Assembly: GCF_023065955.2 (NCBI RefSeq) | Contig: NW_026623078.1 | Coordinates: 6,148,199-6,212,198, forward strand | Origin: Ursus arctos | Lineage: Eukaryota; Chordata; Mammalia; Carnivora; Ursidae | DNA length: 64,000 nt | Reading direction: 5' to 3' | Shown: piece after piece, positions 12,566-24,095 of the stretch | Layout: the number at the start of each line of letters is the position of its first letter | Position numbering within the stretch: the first letter of the stretch is position 1 | Notes under the pieces: generated by a model | Seen by the model: the letters and a program-made list of their open reading frames with translations, nothing else | The model's database searches: none | Told to the model about the DNA's origin: nothing | Made by a program: the position numbers and the translations under genes

Positions 12566-13064
12566 CCTGCCCACTGTTGTTTCTCACTTATATGCTCATC
12601 TTCCTTACCTCATGGTAACATAACCACCTTGATTCCTGCTTCCGTCTTCAGGAAAGCTGATGTGACTTGAAGGGCATTACCCTGACATTGTTCTTTCTTA
12701 GCAATAAGATGTGGACATTTCCCTAGTCCTACACACCCAAAGTTGAATTGGAATCAGGATTGAGGAGGCTGATGAGAGTTGAAGGTGTTTTCCTGTACAC
12801 GGTGGTTTATTACCAATAAGAATGGGTCACAGTCCTCGAAATCCAGAACCTTTTCATTAATGCTTCCTACTCGTGAAAGATGATGTACATTGGTCTTTCC
12901 CTGTAGAGTGTGGTGACTCAGAGAAAAGTGCTTAACCCTTTCGTCAGACTTCCACGACTACTTTGGGGCTGGCTTCCATATTCACAAATGATGATGTTAG
13001 GGCTAAAAGGGTTCCTGTACACTGTTATTTCTTACAGATAAGTATATGGCATTTTTGTTACATT
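12566..13064 (+). repeat. Degenerate ~111-bp tandem repeat, five units
   Basis: Five unit starts recur at 12566, 12681, 12792, 12900 and 13014, each opening with a variant of 'cctgtacactgttatttctt' (for example 'cctgacattgttctttctta', 'cctgtacacggtggtttatt'). In the first four units a second block near the unit end is also shared ('gctgatgtgacttgaagg', 'gctgatgagagttgaagg'). Spacings are 115, 111, 108 and 114 bp. The last unit is cut after ~50 bp, where the GC-rich satellite begins. Confidence 0.7.
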
Positions 13065-16000
13065 GCCAGAGCCACTTAGCGCCGGGCTTGCCAGCCTCCT
13101 GGGGACAAACCCTAACCCTAGGTCAGCCCCCGAGGGGCCCCTCCCAAGGGGCCTGGCGCCACAACGCCAGGGATTGGGGACCCCGAGCCCAGCGCCGGTG
13201 TCACCCTGCCGCCCCGCAGCAACCCGGGCTGCTAGGGGCGCCGCCAGTCTTTCAGGGCGAGAGAAAGGGCAGGGTCCTCCAAGCCCCCGGCTACCTTCGA
13301 AGGCCCCCTGCGCCAAAATGCTTGGGCCCACACTCCCTCTCGCCAGCGCACTCTCCTTGGCCTGCCCCTCCACCTGCCACAGAGCTGGCAGAACGGGGCC
13401 TGCTGGACTCCTGGGGGCTAACACTTACCCTAGGTCGGCCCCCGAGGGGCCCCTCCCAAGGAGCCTGGCACCGCAATGCCGGGGATTTGGGACCCCCGAG
13501 CCCCAGTGCTGGACTCACTCTGCCACCCCACAAGCACCCAGGGCGCTGGGGGGCATTGCCAGTCATTCAGGAAGGGAGAATGGGCAGGGCCCTCCGATCC
13601 TCCTGAGACCTTCAAAGGCCCCCCGCACAAAAACTCTGGCTCCCAGGCTCCTGCTCCCCAGCGCCCTAACCTCGGCCCACCCCTCCTCTCACAGCAGAGC
13701 TGGCAGATCGGGCCTGCTGGCTTTCTGGGGGCTAACCCTATCCCTAGATCACCCCCGAGGGGCCCCTCCCAAGTGGCCTGGCGCCGCATGCCAGGGATTG
13801 GGGACCCCCAAGTCCCAGCGCTGGACGCACCCTGCCGCCCTGCCACCACATGGGGCGCTAGGGGCGTCACCAGTCCTTCAGGGCGACAGAACAGGCAGGA
13901 CCCTCCATGCCACCTGCAACCTTCGAAGGCACCCGGAGCCAAAGCCAAAATGCTCTGGCCCACGCCCCCGCTCGCCAGCTACCTCACCTCTACCCACACC
14001 TCCATTCACCGCACATGGGCGGAACGAGCCTGCCAGCCTCCTGGGGGCTAACACTAACCCTAGGTCGGCCCCCAAGGGGCCTGTCCCAAGGGGCTTGGCG
14101 CCACAATGCCGGGTATTAGGGATCCCCAATCCCCAGCGCCAGACTCACCCTGCTGCCCCGCCGCCACCTGGGCCGCTAGGGGTGCCGCTGGTCATTCAGG
14201 GCAGGAGAACGGGCAGGGCCCTCTGAGCCCACAGAGACCTTCGAAGGCCCCCCATCCAAAACGCTTGAGCCCATGTTCCTGCTCCTCAGTGCCCTCACCT
14301 CGGCCCGCCCCTCCGCTCGCCACAGAGCCGGCAGATGAGGCCTGTCCTCCTCCTGGGGGCTACCCATAACCCTAGGTTTTCCCCTGAGGGGCCCCTCTGA
14401 AGGGGCCTGGCACCGCAATGCCTGGGATTGGGGACCCCCAAGCCCCAGCGCCGGACTCACCATGCCCCCCGCCGCCACCCGGGCCGCTAGGAGCACCGTT
14501 GGTCATTCAGGGAGGGAGAACAGGCAGATCCCTCCGAGCCCCTGGTGACCTTCTAAGGCCCCCTGCGCCAAAACGCTTGGGCCCTTGCTCCTGCTCGCCT
14601 GCGCCCTCACCTCGGTCCGCCCCTCCGCTCGCTGTAGAGCCAGTGGATCGGGACTGCAGGCCTCCTGGGTGTTACCCTAACCATTGGTGGGCCCCCGAGG
14701 GGCCCATCCCAGGTTCCTATTGCCACAACACTGGGGATTGGGGACTCCCGAGCCCCAGCGCCGGAGTCACCCTCCTGCCCTACCGCCACCTGGGCCGCTA
14801 GGGGCGCCGCCGGTCATTCAGGGAGGGAGAACAGGCAGGGCCCTCCGAGCCACCGGCGACCTTCGAAAGCCCCCCGCACCAAAACGCTTGGGCCCACGCT
14901 CCCGCTGGCCAGCGCCCTTACCTCGGCCCTCCCCTCCGCTCGCCGCACAGCTGGCAGATCAGGCCTGCGGGCCTTCTGGGGGCTAACCCTAAACCTAGGT
15001 CGGCCCCGTAGTGGCCCTCCCAAGGGGCCTGGCGCCGCAACGACGGGGAAAGGGGACTCCAGAGCCCCAGCGCCGGACTCACCATGCCCCCGCCGCCACC
15101 CGGGCCGCTAGGGGCACCACTGGTCATTCAGGGTGGGAGAATGGGCAGGGCCCTCCGAGGCCCCAGCGACCTTCGAAGGCCCCTTGCACCAAAGCACTAG
15201 GGCCCATGCTCCCGCTCGCCATCGCCCTTACCTCGGCCTGCCCCTCCGCTCACCACACAGCTGGCGAATCAGGCATCCTAGCCTCCTATGGCTAACCCTA
15301 ACCCTAGGTAGGCCCCCTAGGGGCCCATCCCAAAGGGCCTGGCGCTGAAACGCCGGGGATTGGGGACCCCTGAGCCCCAGCGCTAGACTCTCCCTGCCGC
15401 CCCGCTGCCAACTGGGCCGCGAGGGGCGCCGTCGGTCATTCAGGGCAGGAGAACAGGCAGGGCCCTCTGAGCCCCTGGCAACCTTCCAAGGCCCCTCGCG
15501 CCAAAATGCTTGGGCCCACATTCCCGCTCGCCAGCGCCCTCATCTCAGCCCACCCCTCCGCTCGTGCACAGCCGGAGGATTGGGCCTGCCGGCCTCCTGG
15601 GGGCTAACCCTAACCCTAGGTCAGACCCAAGGGGCCCCTGCCAAGGGGCCTGGCACCGCAACGCCGGGGATGGGGGACCCCCGAGCTCCAGTGCCGGACT
15701 CACCTTGCCGCCCCGCCGCCATCCGGGCCGCTAGGGGTGCAGCCCGTCATTCAGGGCGGGAGAATGGGCAGGGCCCTCCTAGCCCCGGGCGACATTCGAT
15801 GGCCCCCTGCGCCAAAACGTTTGGGCCCACGCTCCCAGGCCTGTCGGCCTCCTGAGGGCTAACCCTAACCCTACGTCGGCCGCCGAGGGGCCCCTCCCAA
15901 GGGGCCTGGTGGCACAAAACCAGGGATTGGGAACCCCCGACCCCCAGCGCCGGACTCACCCTGCAGTCCCGCTGTCACCCATGCCGCTACAGGTGCCGCC

Positions 16001-19000
16001 GGTCATTCAGGGACGGAGAAGAGGCAGGGACCTCCGAGGCCCCTGTGGCCTTCGTAGGCCCCCCGGGCCAAAAGGCTTGGGCCCACGCTCCAGCTCCCAG
16101 CGCCCTCACCTCGGCCCGCCCATCTGCTCGCCGCACAGCTGGCGGATCAGGCCTGCGGGCCTTCTGGGGGCTAACCATAACCCTAGGTCGGCCCCCTAGT
16201 GGCCCCTCCCAAGGGGTCTGGCGCCACAACGATGGGGATTGGGGACTCCCGAGCTGCAGGACTCACCATGCCCCCGCCGCCACCCGGTCCGCTAGGGGCA
16301 CCACTGGTCATTCAGGGCGAGAGAACAGGCAGGGCCCTCGGAGCCCACAGTGACCTTTGAAGGCCCCCCGCGCCAAAGTGCTTGGGACCACGCTCCTGCT
16401 CGCTGTCGCCCTTACCTCGGCCTGCCCCTCCCCTCGCCGCACAGCCAGCGGATCAGGCCTCCCAGCCTCCTGAGGGCTAACCCTAACCCTAGGTAGGCCC
16501 CCTAGGGGCCCATCCCAAGGGGCCTGGCGCCACAACGCTGGGGATTGGGGTCCCCTGAGCTCCAGCGCCGGACTCACCCTGCTGCCCCGCCGCCAACCTG
16601 GCCGCTAGGGGAGCCGCCAGTCATTCAGTGCGGGAGAACGGGTAGGGCCCTCTGAGCCCCCGGAGACCTTTGAAGGCCCCACGCGACAAAACGCTTTGGC
16701 CCACGCTCCCGCTCCCCAGCGCCCTTACCTCGGCCCGCCCCTTCACTCGCCGCACAGCTGGCAGATCAGGCCTGCCGGCCTCCTGGGGGTAACCCTAACC
16801 CAAGGTCGACCCCCGAGGGGGCCTTCCCATGGGGCCTGGCGCTGCAACGCAGGGGATTGGGGACCCCCGAGCTCCAGCGCCAGACTCACCCTGCCGCCCC
16901 GACGCCACCCGAGCTGCTAGGGGCGCCGCCAGTCATTCAGTGCGGGAGAACAGGCAGGGCCGTTCGAGCCCCTGGAGATCTTGGAAGGCCCCACTTGTGA
17001 AAACGCTTGGGCCCACGCTCCCGCTTGCCAGCGTCCACATATCAGCCCGCCCCTCCGCTCGCCGCACAGCCGGCAGATCAGGCCTGCCGGCATCCTGGGG
17101 GCTAACCCTAACACTTGGTCAGCCCACGAGGGCCCCCTCCCAAGGGGCCTTGCGCCGCAACGCAGGGGATTGGGGACACCTGAGCCACAGCGCCGGACTC
17201 ACTTTGCCGCTCCACCACCACCAGGGCCGCTAGGGGCGCCTATAGTCATTTAAGGCGGGAGAATGGGCAGGGCCCTCCAAGCCCCCGGCGACCTTCGAAA
17301 GCCCCCTCAGGCAAAACGCTTCGGCCAACACTTCCATTCGCCAGTGCCCTCACCTCGGTCCACCCCTCCGCTTGTCGCACAGCCGGTGGATCGGGCCTCC
17401 CAGCCTCCTGGGGGCTAACACTAACCCTAGGTAGGCCCCCTAGGGGCCCATCCCAAGGGGCCTGCCTCCAAAACATCGGGGATTGGGGACCCCGGAGCCC
17501 CAGCTCCGGACTCACACTCCCGCCATGCCACCCCCAGGGCGGCTAGGGGCGCTGCCGGTCATTCAGAGCGGGAGAACGGGCAGTGCCCTCTGAGCCGCGG
17601 CGATGTTCGAAGGGCTCCCGCGCCAAAACGCTTGGGCCCACGCTTCCGCTCGCCAGCGCCCTCACCTCGGCCGGCCCTTCCGCAGGCCGCACAGCCAGCA
17701 GATCGGTCCTCCCAACCTCCTGGGGGCTAACACTAACCCTAGGTAGGCCCCCTAGGGCCCCATCCCAAGGGGGCTGGCGCTGCAACGCCGGGGATTGGGG
17801 ACCCCCAAGCCCCAGCACCGGACTCACCCTGCCACCCCGCCGCCACCTGGGCCGCTAGTGGCACCGCCCGTCGTTCAGGGCGGGTGAACGGGCAGGGTCC
17901 TCCGAGGACCCTGAGACATTAGTAGGTGCCCCGCGCCAAACGCTTGGGCCCACGCTCCCGCTCGCCAGCGCCCTCACCTCCATCCGCCCCTCCACTTGCT
18001 GTACAGCCGGCGGATCGGGACAGCCGGCCTCCTGGGTGATACCCTAACCCTAGGTCGGCCCACGAGGGGCACCTCCCAAGGAGCCTGGGGCCGCAACGCC
18101 AGGGATTTCGGAACCCCGAACCCCAGCACCAGACTCACCCTTCCGCCCCACCACCACCCAGGCCACTAGGGGCGTCACCGGTATTTCAGGGCAGGAGAAA
18201 GGGCAGGGCCCTCTGAGCCCCCGCTGACCTTAGAAGGCCCCCGTGCCAAAACGTTTGGGCCCATGCTCCCGTTCGCCAGCTCCCTCTTCTCGGGCCGCCC
18301 TTCCACTTGCCGAACAGCAAGCAGATCGGGCCAGCCTGCTTCCTGGGGGCTAACCCTAACCCTAGGTCGGACCCCGACGGGACCCTTCCAAAGGCCTGGC
18401 ATCACAACGCCGGGGATTGGGGACACCTGAGCCCCAGCGCCGGACTCACTCTACCGCCCCTCCCCTACCGGCCCCTAGGGGCGGCGCCAGTCATTCAGGG
18501 CGGGAGAACCGGTAGGGCGCTCTGGGCCCCCGGCGACTTTCGAATGCCCCCAGTGCCAAAACGCTTAGGCCCACGCTCCCGCTCACCAGTGCCCTCACCT
18601 GTGCACGCCACTTCGCTCGCCGCACACCCGGCCGATTGGGCCTGCCGGCCTCCTGGGGGCTAACCCTAACCCAAGCTCGGCACCCAAGGGGCCCCTCCAA
18701 GCGGCCTGGCGCCGCAACACCGGGGAATGGGGACCCCCGAGCCCCAGTGCCAGTCTCACCCTGCCGACACGCCGCCATCCAGGCTGCTAGGGGCGCCGCC
18801 GGTCATTCAGGGAGAGAGAATGGGCACGGCCTCCGAGACCCTGGCGAACTTCGAAGGCCCCCCGAGCCAAAAACCTTGGGCCCACACTCCCGCTAGGCAG
18901 CGCCCTCACTCGGCCCGCCCCTCCGCTCGCAACACAGCAGACGGATTGGGCCTGCTGGCCTCCTCGGGCTAACCCTAACCCTAGCCAGGCCCCCGAGGGG

Positions 19001-21140
19001 CCCCTCCCAAGGGGCCTGGCTGCCCAACCCCGGGGATTGGGACCCCCGAGCCCCAGCGCCGGACTCACCCTGCTGCCCCCCCGCCCCCCGGGCCTCTAGG
19101 GGCACCGCTGGTCATTCAGGGCGGGAGAACGGGTAGGGCCCTCCGAACCCCCAATGACCTTCCCGGGCAAAAACGCTTGGGCCCACGCTCTTGCTCTCAA
19201 GCGCTCTCACCTGGGGCCACCCCTCTGCTCGCCGCACAGCTGGGTGATCGGGGCTGCCGGCCTCCTGGGGGCTAACCCTAACCCTAGGTCGGCCCCCAAC
19301 AGGCCCCTCCCAAGAGGCCTGGCACCGCAACACTGTGGATTGGGGACCCCCGAGACCCAGTGCAGGACTTACCCTGCCGCCCCCCCCCCCGGGGGGCTAG
19401 GGGCACCGCTGGTCATTTGGGGCAGGAGAACTGGTAGGGCCCTCCGAACCCCCAATGACCTTCAAAGGCCCCCTGCTCCAAAACGCTTGGGTCCACATTC
19501 TTGCTCTCAAGCGCCCTCACCTGGGTCCAACCTTCCGCTCGCCTCACAGCTGGCGGATCAGGCCTGCTGGCCTCCTGGGGGCTAACAATACCCTTGGTCG
19601 GCCCCCGAGGGGCCCATCCAAAGGGGCCTGGTGCCGCAATGCCGGGGTTTGGGGACCCCCGAGCCCCAGCACTGGACTCACCCTGCCACCCCTCTGCAAC
19701 CCGGACCGCTAGGTGCGCCGTCGGGCATTCAGTGCGGTTTAACGGGAAGGGTGCTCTGAGCCCCCAGCGACATTCGAATGCCCCCCACGCCAAAACGCTT
19801 CAACCCACGCTCCCGCTTGCCAGCGCCCTCACCTCGACCTGCCCCTCTGCTCGCCACACAGCCAGCAGATCGGGTCTTCTGGCCTCCTGTGGGCCAACAG
19901 TAACGCTCGGTTGGGCCCCTAGAGCCCTTCCGAAGGGGCGTGGCACCCCAAAGCCGAGGATTGGGGACCCCCAAGCCCCAGCGCCCAACTCACCCTACCG
20001 CCCCTCCTCCACCCGGGCCGCTAGGGGAGCCACAGGTCATTCAGGGCAGAAGAACATACAGGGCCCTCCTAGCCCCCGGCAACTTTCGAAGGATCCCCGC
20101 GCCAAAACGCCTGGGCCCACGGTCCCGCTCGCCAACCGCCTCACCTCCGCCTGCCTCTCCGCTCGCCACAGAGCTGGCGGACCAGGCTGATGGCCTCCTG
20201 GGGGTTAAATCTAACCATAGGTCGGCCCCCTAGGGGCCCCTAGCAAGGGGCCTAGAGCCACAACACCGGGGATTGGGGAACCCAGAGCTCCAGTGCCAGA
20301 CACACCCGACTGCCCCGCTGCCACCCGGGCCTCTAGGGGCGCCGCCGGTCATTCAGCAAGGGAGAACGGGCAGGGCCCTTGGAGCCCCCGGCGACCTTGG
20401 GAGGCAACCTGGGACAAAACGCTTGGGACCACGCCACTGCTCCCCAGCGCCCTCACCTCAGTCCACCCCTCCACTCACCGCACAGCTGGCGGATTGGGCC
20501 TGCCGGGCTCCTGGGGGCTAAATCTAACCATAGGTCGCCCACTGAGGCGACCATCCTAGGGGCCTGGCGCCACAACGCCTGGGATTGGGAATCCCCAAGC
20601 CACAGCACCAGATTCACCATTTGGCCCACCGCCACCCGGGCCGCTAGGGGCACCACCGGTCATTCAGGACAGGAGAAGGGGCAAGGCACAACTAGCCCCC
20701 GGGGTCATTCGAAGGCCCCCCGCACCAAAATGCTGGGTACTACGCTCCCGCTCGCCAGCGCCCTCACCTAGGCCCACACCTTCATTCACCGCACAGCCGG
20801 CATATCAGTCCTGCCGGCATCTTGGCGGCTAACCCTAAACCTAGGTGGGCCACTGAGGGGCCTCTCACAAGGGGCCTGGCATAGCAATGCCAGGTATTGG
20901 GGACACTGAGCTCCAGCACCTCACTCACCCAGCTGCCACGTCGCCACCCGGTCCGCTAGGGGCGCTGCCAGTCATTCAGGCCGGAAGTATGGGCAGGTCC
21001 CTCAGAGCCCCCGGCGACCTTCGAAGGCCCCTCACGCCAAAACTCAGGGGCCCACACTCCCGCTCAACATCGCCCTCACCTCGGCCCGACCATCTGCTCG
21101 TGGCACAGCAGGCGGATCGGGCCTGCTGGCCTACTGGGGT
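13065..21140 (+). repeat. GC-rich satellite, 26 units of ~312 bp, each with a telomere-like islet
   Basis: The anchor phrase 'gtcattcagg' (or a near variant) recurs at 26 positions from 13246 to 20970. Spacing is mostly 309-315 bp (modal 312), with outliers of 256, 301, 305 and 318. Each unit runs through a CTAACCCTAACCCTAGG-type islet, 'gaggggcccctcccaagggg', 'ggattggggacccccgagcc', 'gggccgctaggggcgcc', the anchor, 'gaccttcgaaggccccc' and 'ccctcacctcggcccgcccc'. The sequence is rich in CpG and in G/C runs. It begins inside a unit and ends at the islet of the last unit. Long open frames on both strands follow from high GC and a period divisible by three. Confidence 0.95.
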
Positions 21141-21194
21141 CTAATCCTAACCTAAACCCCTAACCCCTAACCCTAAGCCCTAAACCCTAACCCT

Positions 21195-21226
<32 letters not shown>

Positions 21227-21980
21227 TACCCTAACCCTACCCTAACCCTAACCCTAAACCCTAAACCTTAAACCCTAAACTCTAACCCTAACACTAATCC
21301 CTAAACCTTAACCCCTAACCCTAAACCCGAAAGCCCAAACTCTAAACCCTAACCCTAACCGCTAACCCCAAACCCTAACCCTAAACCCTAAACCTACCCT
21401 GACCCCTACCCTACCCCCAACCCTACCCCTAACCCTACTCCTTCAGCTAACCCTCCCCCTAACCCGAACCCTAACCCGTACCCTAACCCATACGCTAACC
21501 CGTACCCTATCCCTAAACCGGACCCTAACCCATACCCTAACCCATACCTAACCCTAACATGTACCCTAACCCATACCCTAATCCTAAACCGTACCCTATC
21601 CCTAACCTGTTCCCTAACTCGTATCCTAACTCTAACCCTAAACCGTAACCAAACCCGTACCATAACCCTAAACCGTACCCTAACCCGTACACTAAACCGT
21701 ACCTAACGCGTACCCTAACCCGTACACTAACCCTAACCCATACCCTAACAATAAGCCAAACTCCAACCCTAACCCTAACCCTAAACCCAAACCCTAGTCC
21801 CTAACCTATACCCTAAACCTTAATCCGTACCCTAACCCATAACCCCTAACCTGTAACCCCTAAAGACAACCCCAACCCGTACCCTCAGCTTACCCTAATC
21901 TTAATCCTTACTCTCACCTGTACCCTAACCGTAACCCATACCCTAACCCTAACCCGTACCCTAATCTGTACCCTAACCCT
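21141..21980 (+). repeat. Interstitial telomeric repeat tract, degenerate CCCTAA
   Basis: About 840 bp of CCCTAA-type repeats, with the C-rich strand as plus. The first ~300 bp mix CCCTAA and CCCTAAA. The later part alternates CCCTAA with CCCGTA, CCCATA and AACCGTA, giving a loose 12-mer (taacccgtaccc). On a normal chromosome end this orientation would put the telomere to the left. The tract starts where the satellite unit's own islet should be and ends at 'gcggattggg', a position inside the same unit. Confidence 0.97.
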
Positions 21981-23100
21981 GCGGATTGGGTACACCTGAA
22001 CCCCACCACGGGACTCAGGCTGTCACCCCTCGGGAAACCATGCCCCTTGGGGCGCCGCAGAGCATCCCGTGCAGGAGAACTGGTAGGGCCCACCTGAGCC
22101 CCCAGCGATCCTCAGCAGTCCCCTACACCCCAACCCTGATGCCCACGCTCATCCCGCCCCACACCTTCCCTTCAACCTGCCACCGAGCTCGTCTCAAAGC
22201 CGGCAGATCAGGCCTGCCGGGATCCTGGGGCGTAGCCCTGACCCTAGGTCGGCTGGGGAGGGCCCTCCCCCGGGGCCCGGGGCCGCAGCCACGGGGACTG
22301 GGGACACCTGAGCCCCACTGCAGGACAAAGCCTGCCACCCCGCAGGAAACCGTGCCCCTTGGGGCTCTATGGAGCATACAGGGCTCGAGAACTTGGGGAG
22401 GCTCCCGGAGCCTGTCCTCAGCTTTGGCAGCCTCCGTGCCCCAACCCTGAGGCCCATGCTCACCCTCCCCCATGGCCTCATCTCAGCCCTCCACAGAGCT
22501 CGCCACACAGCCTGCAGATTGGCGCTGCCGGGCTCCTGGACCCTAATCCTTACCCTAGGTTGCCACAGAGTGGCCCCTCCCCAGGGTCCTGGCACCCCAC
22601 TCTGGGGGATTGGGGACACCCAAGCCCCACAGTAGGACTCAGCCTGCAGCCCACAGGAAACTGTACTGTTTTGGGGCACAACAGAGCATTCAGGGCAAGA
22701 GAATTGGGGTACCCCCTGAGAGCCCCTGCTGGTGAACTCTGACATTTGTGGGCCCTTCTGGATGAAACCCCAAGGCTCACATTCACCCGCCCTTGTGCCC
22801 TCATCTCAGTCAGCCTGGGAGTTCTCTGAGCACTGGGCAGTTCAGACCTGCTGTCTCTTGAGGCCTAAACTAACCCTGGGTCTTCTGCTGAGGGTCCCCT
22901 CCCCGTTTGCCTGCTTCCAAGGTACCAGGCATTGGGCTCACGTCTGCACGACTAGAGGACTCAGCCTGCCCCACAGCAGGAAACTGTCCGTTTGGGGCTA
23001 CAGCAAGGATTCATAGTAGGAAAATCGGAGGGCACCCCTCAGCCCATCCCAGGGAACCCCCACTTTCAGAGATCTCCCGGGATCCAATTAGTAGCTTCAC
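21981..23100 (+). repeat. Diverged 312-bp satellite units beyond the telomeric tract (~4 units)
   Basis: The same unit order continues after the telomeric tract, but far more diverged. Anchor equivalents lie at 22061, 22373, 22685 and ~23006 (spacing 312, 312, 321). Reduced islets are still visible, for example 'gtagccctgaccctaggtcg' and 'cctaatccttaccctaggtt'. Similarity to the main array falls unit by unit and fades near 23,100. Open frames here (for example 21986-22450 and 22194-22745) are by-products. Confidence 0.85.
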
Positions 23101-23199
23101 ACTGACCTTTAAACTTGCTCTCCACGGAGATCTTTTGAAATTATCCACACTTCCAACCGATGGCATCATCCAGCTTCAGTGCCTTACCCAGCTTTAGGT

Positions 23200-24095
23200 C
23201 TTGAGATGGATTAAAATGGGAAGTTATTTCACTGATGATGACATACTGTTGACCAAAAGATACATGCATAATTCCTTCATATCACTTGGCTTCAGGAAAA
23301 TGCAAATTTAAACCCCTATAGATGCCATATCACACGAGGCCGAATATCTAAAAATAAGAAGACATGAAACTATACATGTTGGAGAGGATGTGGAGAAACG
23401 GGAACCCTCTTACACCCCTGTGCGAATGCAGTCCGGTACAGCCACTCTTGAAAATGGTACGGAGTTTCCTCAAGAAGTTATAAATAAAGCTACCCTATGT
23501 CCCAGAAATTGAACTACTGGGTATTAACCCCAAAGAGACAGAGGCAGTGAAGACGGGACACATGCACCACAGTGTTCATAGCAGCAATATCCGTAATAGA
23601 CAAGCTGTTGAAAGAGTGCACATGACCATGGAGAGATGAATGGATAAAGAAGATGTGGATCATATATATAATGGAATATTACTCAGCCATCAGAAAGGAT
23701 GAGTACTTACAATCACACTGACCTGGGTGGAGCTGGAGGGTATTATGCTGAGTGGAATAAGCCAATGAAAGAAAGGCAATGATCATATGCTTTCACTCCT
23801 ATGTGGAATATCAGAAACAAGGAAGAAGACCATAGGGGAAGGGAGGGAAAATAGAATGGGAAGTCATCAGAGAGGGAGAAAACCCATGATAGACTCTTAA
23901 CTATTGCAACAAACTGATGATTGCCAGAGGAGAAGTTGGTGGGGGGGGGTAACTGGGTGAGTGGCATTAAGGAGGCCACACGATACAAAGAGCACTGGGT
24001 GTTACACACGACTGAAAATTGATTGAAGACTACATCTGAAACTAATGGTGTACTGTAAGTTGCCTAATTGAATTTAAATTAAAGAATAAAAGTCC
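23200..24095 (+). mobile_element. L1 3' fragment
   Basis: ORF2 tail and 3' UTR in sense orientation ('ggagaggatgtggagaaacg', 'atggaatattactcagccat', 'agcactgggtgttacacacg'), with an A-rich end near 24,090. 5'-truncated. Confidence 0.88.

Noticed and set aside
13063..14226. A 387-codon open frame and many 60-230-codon frames on both strands
   Set aside because: They are explained by the GC-rich 312-bp satellite with a period divisible by three; both strands are open, there is no start context, and stops fall at variable places between units.
13065..21140. Regularly spaced repeat that might suggest a CRISPR array
   Set aside because: The entire 312-bp unit repeats with no unique spacers, and the genome is mammalian.
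21141..21980. A true chromosome end
   Set aside because: The repeats are degenerate and satellite units continue on both sides, so it is interstitial.
22194..22745. 183-codon minus-strand frame
   Set aside because: It lies in diverged 312-bp satellite units and shows the same repeated text as its neighbours.
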